Assembly: GCF_006829085.1 (NCBI RefSeq)
Contig: NZ_BJTC01000004.1
Span: 62,001 to 126,000, forward strand
From: Chryseobacterium sp. ON_d1
GTDB taxonomy: Bacteria > Bacteroidota > Bacteroidia > Flavobacteriales > Weeksellaceae
Length of the DNA stretch: 64,000 nt
Direction: 5' to 3'
Part shown: piece by piece, positions 62,152 through 64,000 of the stretch
Layout of the letters: every line of letters begins with the position of its first letter
How positions within the stretch are numbered: position 1 is the stretch's first letter
Notes under the pieces: generated by a model
What the model saw: only the letters and a program-made list of their open reading frames with translations
The model's database searches: none
What the model was told of the DNA's origin: nothing
Position numbers and translations under genes: made by a program

Positions 62152-62495
62152 CAGTAAAACCAGATATCACCTGGGCAGATTTTGAAAAAATAGACATCAG
62201 ATGCGGAACCATCATTTCAGTGAAAGATTTTGAAAAAGCAAGAAACCCATCCTACCAGCTGGAAATAGATTTCGGAGATCTTGGAATCAGAAAATCATCT
62301 GCACAGATTACTTCTCTTTATACAAAAGATGAACTGATAGGAAAACAGATTTTAGCAGTGGTGAATTTTCCTAAAAAACAGATTGCCAATTTCTTCAGCG
62401 AATGTCTTGTATTGGGATTATATGGTGAAGACAAAAAAGATGTTACCCTTTTAACCCCTTCATTACCTACAAAAAACGGAATGCAGGTAGGATAA
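62148..62495 (+). CDS. CsaA-like tRNA-binding domain protein
   Basis: A 115-residue protein with one tRNA-binding (OB-fold) domain: FEKIDIRCGTIISVKDFEKARNPSYQLEIDFGDLGIRKSSAQI, NFPKKQIANFFSECLVLGLYG. This is the CsaA type, a dimeric chaperone-like protein that supports secretion in Bacillus; related domains bind tRNA. The role here is not certain. Its start overlaps the previous gene (ATGA), and the exonuclease gene follows after 16 bases. Confidence 0.9.
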   Translation: MTVKPDITWADFEKIDIRCGTIISVKDFEKARNPSYQLEIDFGDLGIRKSSAQITSLYTKDELIGKQILAVVNFPKKQIANFFSECLVLGLYGEDKKDVTLLTPSLPTKNGMQVG

Positions 62496-62511
62496 ATACA
62501 GCACAGCACAT

Positions 62512-63213
62512 ATGATACAGACCATACCCTTAGAAAGAGTTTTATTCCTTGATATTGAGACCGTTCCACAGGCCGGGTCGTGGGATGACTTATCCGAAAC
62601 CGATCAGTATCTCTGGGATAAAAAAACAAAATTCCAGAGAAAAGAAGATGCCACGGCAGAAGAATTTTATGAAAGGGCCGGTATTATGGCCGAATTTGGA
62701 AAGATCATCTGCATCAGTATCGGAATGCTGGAAAAAAATGAAACATTAAAAATAAAAAGCTTTTCAGGACACGATGAAAAGAAAATACTCCAGGAATTTG
62801 GAGAAATTTTCAACAGTCCAAGGCTTTACAACGTCATTCTCTGTGCCCATAACGGAAAAGAGTTTGATTTTCCATGGATCGCCCGAAGATACCTCATCAA
62901 TGGAATGCAGCCCCCGGCTCCCTTTCAGATGTTTGGAAAAAAGCCCTGGGAAATTCCTCATATAGATACGATGGAACTTTGGAAATTCGGGGATTACAAG
63001 AGCTTTGTATCGCTTGAATTACTGGCTCATGTCTTTGGAATTCCTACCCCTAAAGATGATATAGACGGCTCAATGGTTTCATCAATTTACTACATAGAAA
63101 AAGACTTGCAGAGAATTGTTGACTATTGTGAAAAAGATGTCTTAACTTTGGCAAATATTTTCCGGCGCATGCGTCAGGAAGATTTGTTGAAAAGGAATAT
63201 CAATCTAGATTAA
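62512..63213 (+). CDS. DEDDy-type 3'-5' exonuclease (PolB-exonuclease-like)
   Basis: A 233-residue predicted nuclease of the DnaQ fold. The metal-binding acids are seen in order: Asp/Glu in VLFLDIETVPQAG, Asp in ILCAHNGKEFDFPWIARRYL, and YCEKDVLTL, whose Tyr-x-x-x-Asp makes it a DEDDy enzyme. The family resembles the detached exonuclease domain of PolB polymerases (DNA_pol_B_exo2). The target nucleic acid is unknown. Follows the CsaA-like gene and leads into the DUF59 gene with a 3-base gap. Confidence 0.88.
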   Translation: MIQTIPLERVLFLDIETVPQAGSWDDLSETDQYLWDKKTKFQRKEDATAEEFYERAGIMAEFGKIICISIGMLEKNETLKIKSFSGHDEKKILQEFGEIFNSPRLYNVILCAHNGKEFDFPWIARRYLINGMQPPAPFQMFGKKPWEIPHIDTMELWKFGDYKSFVSLELLAHVFGIPTPKDDIDGSMVSSIYYIEKDLQRIVDYCEKDVLTLANIFRRMRQEDLLKRNINLD

Positions 63214-63216
63214 AAA

Positions 63217-63543
63217 ATGAAATTTACAGACGATCAAATTGCTGACATTGGTGAGGAAATCATTGGTGTGCTGAAAACCGTATATGACCCCGAAATTCCG
63301 GTAGATATTTACGAATTAGGACTGATTTATGATGTCCAGATCTCCGATGATGCTGATGTAAAAATTATCATGACACTTACTACTCCTAACTGTCCTGTTG
63401 CGGAAACACTTCCACAGGAGGTAAAAGACAAAGTATCTGAGGTAGAGCATGTAAAAAGTGTAGATTTAGAGCTTACTTTCGAACCGAGCTGGAATAAGGA
63501 TATGATGAGTGAAGAGGCGAAGTTTGAATTAGGAATGCTTTAA
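63217..63543 (+). CDS. SUF system Fe-S assembly protein, DUF59/MIP18 type
   Basis: A 108-residue DUF59 protein (EIIGVLKTVYDPEIPVDIYELGLIYDVQIS, MTLTTPNCPVAETLPQEVKDKV, VDLELTFEPSWNKDMM). Members such as SufT assist Fe-S cluster delivery; the Cys in TTPNCPVAE is the conserved one. It lies 56 kb from sufABCD in this window, although related genomes often keep it in the suf locus. Last gene of the 61642-63543 group, 3 bases after the exonuclease stop. Confidence 0.9.
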   Translation: MKFTDDQIADIGEEIIGVLKTVYDPEIPVDIYELGLIYDVQISDDADVKIIMTLTTPNCPVAETLPQEVKDKVSEVEHVKSVDLELTFEPSWNKDMMSEEAKFELGML

Positions 63544-63561
63544 TGATTCACTTAACAATAT

Positions 63562-63600
63562 AAAACCCCGAAAAGTAATTTATTTCTTCGGGGTTTTTAT
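63562..63600. terminator. bidirectional terminator
   Basis: AAAACCCCGAA and TTCGGGGTTTT form a perfect 11-bp stem with T-tracts on both strands, between the DUF59 gene and the convergent sulfurtransferase gene. Confidence 0.92.
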
Positions 63601-63602
63601 TT

Positions 63603-64000
63603 TTAAATATCTTTTGCAATTTCTTTTCCTTCTCTCCTGCTCCATTCACTCCATGAGCCTACATACAGATCCGGAACCGGAAATCCTGCATAGTCCAGAG
63701 CTAAAATCGTATGACAGGCGGTAACTCCTGACCCACAGTGAATGATCAGATGCCCAGGTTTATTTTTTAATAATCTGCTATATTTTTCTTTTAAAGCTTC
63801 CGGACTCAGAAAGTTTCCGTTTTCATCAAGATTTTCAGAAAAAGGAATATTAACAGCCCCCGGAATGTGCCCGGCAACCAGATCTATCGGTTCAGATTCT
63901 CCTTTATAGCGATAAGCATCTCTTACATCAACAACTGTAGAAGAATCGTTTTCCAATTCATTTTCAACAATTTCCAGACTTGAAACCGGAAGAAGCCATT
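63603..64000 (-). CDS. 3-mercaptopyruvate sulfurtransferase-like protein, 5' end missing
   Basis: The frame runs off the right edge, so only the C-terminal 131 residues are visible (first full codon at 63998-63996 by frame, W-L-L-P-V). They form a rhodanese module: STVVDVRDAYRYKG, AGHIPGAVNIPF and HCGSGVTACH. The active-site loop CGSGVTA is the form of 3-mercaptopyruvate sulfurtransferases, while thiosulfate sulfurtransferases have CRKGVTA. The full protein is expected to have a second, inactive N-terminal rhodanese domain outside the window. Confidence 0.88.
   Translation of the reverse strand, partial: WLLPVSSLEIVENELENDSSTVVDVRDAYRYKGESEPIDLVAGHIPGAVNIPFSENLDENGNFLSPEALKEKYSRLLKNKPGHLIIHCGSGVTACHTILALDYAGFPVPDLYVGSWSEWSRREGKEIAKDI

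Noticed and set aside
1..64000. CRISPR arrays, tRNA or rRNA genes, prophage or IS transposase genes
   Set aside because: No regular spacer-repeat arrays, cloverleaf sequences, rRNA stretches or transposase or integrase proteins were seen on reading the window.

Overview
The window looks like a chromosomal segment of a flavobacterium, most likely Chryseobacterium or a close relative in the Weeksellaceae. The evidence is low GC with A/T-rich spacers, GLPGLI, DUF3078 and DUF4919-type proteins, type IX secretion (T9SS) tails, an S46 dipeptidyl peptidase, a SUF-only Fe-S system, and promoters of the Bacteroidota form TTG-N19/20-TAnnTTTG (before sufA, gdhA, hxlR and the ECF sigma gene). Genus assignment is inference. 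I see no rRNA, tRNA, CRISPR array, phage or classical insertion sequence.

Layout. 1-2.3 kb: end of a YpfJ-type zinc protease gene and two GLPGLI genes. 2.4-7.1 kb: sufA-sufB-sufC-sufD, with a structured sufB-sufC spacer and, between sufC and sufD, a frameshifted four-helix-bundle (23S rRNA intervening-sequence type) gene bounded by a perfect 20-bp inverted repeat. 7.2-13.5 kb: two tandem DUF3078 proteins, rhomboid, dprA, glutamate dehydrogenase and a DUF1801 protein. 13.5-25.5 kb: mostly minus-strand housekeeping and membrane genes (Kir channel, truncated hemoglobin, ChaA-like antiporter, a three-gene envelope operon, AlkD, CPA1 antiporter, hflX). 25.7-30 kb: an orphan LytTR regulator whose phospho-acceptor Asp is replaced by Glu, three 20-bp-spaced operator-like repeats, and a three-gene operon for exported proteins including an 840-residue repeat protein. 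30-34.7 kb: META lipoprotein, DPP7-like peptidase, YdeI-type and spondin-domain proteins. 34.8-39.4 kb: a one-module A-T-reductase NRPS-like enzyme divergent from a lactonase-like metallo-hydrolase. 39.4-45.8 kb: ComM/YifB, a T9SS protein, an ECF sigma factor with a membrane/beta-barrel partner, two lipoproteins. 45.9-53.8 kb: RND efflux operon preceded by a LytS/LytTR pair. 54-56.4 kb: universal stress protein, and a quinone-oxidoreductase-type gene divergent from an HxlR regulator through overlapping promoters. 56.7-61.5 kb: lipoprotein, membrane protein, histidine kinase, response regulator, then a metacaspase and a trypsin-like protease. 61.6-64 kb: small metallopeptidase-like protein, CsaA-like protein, DEDDy exonuclease, DUF59 SUF protein and a truncated mercaptopyruvate sulfurtransferase gene.

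How the genes work together. The SUF genes build Fe-S clusters, and the DUF59 member lies 56 kb from the main operon. The candidate least explained by known systems is 56.7-61.5 kb: a split membrane sensor/kinase/regulator set next to two different proteases, one of which (the trypsin-like) carries a long N-terminal extension and no signal peptide. The second is the orphan LytTR regulator with its repeated operator and exported-protein operon. The third is the inverted-repeat element inside the suf operon. All functional readings come from motif recognition and context only; no database search was run.
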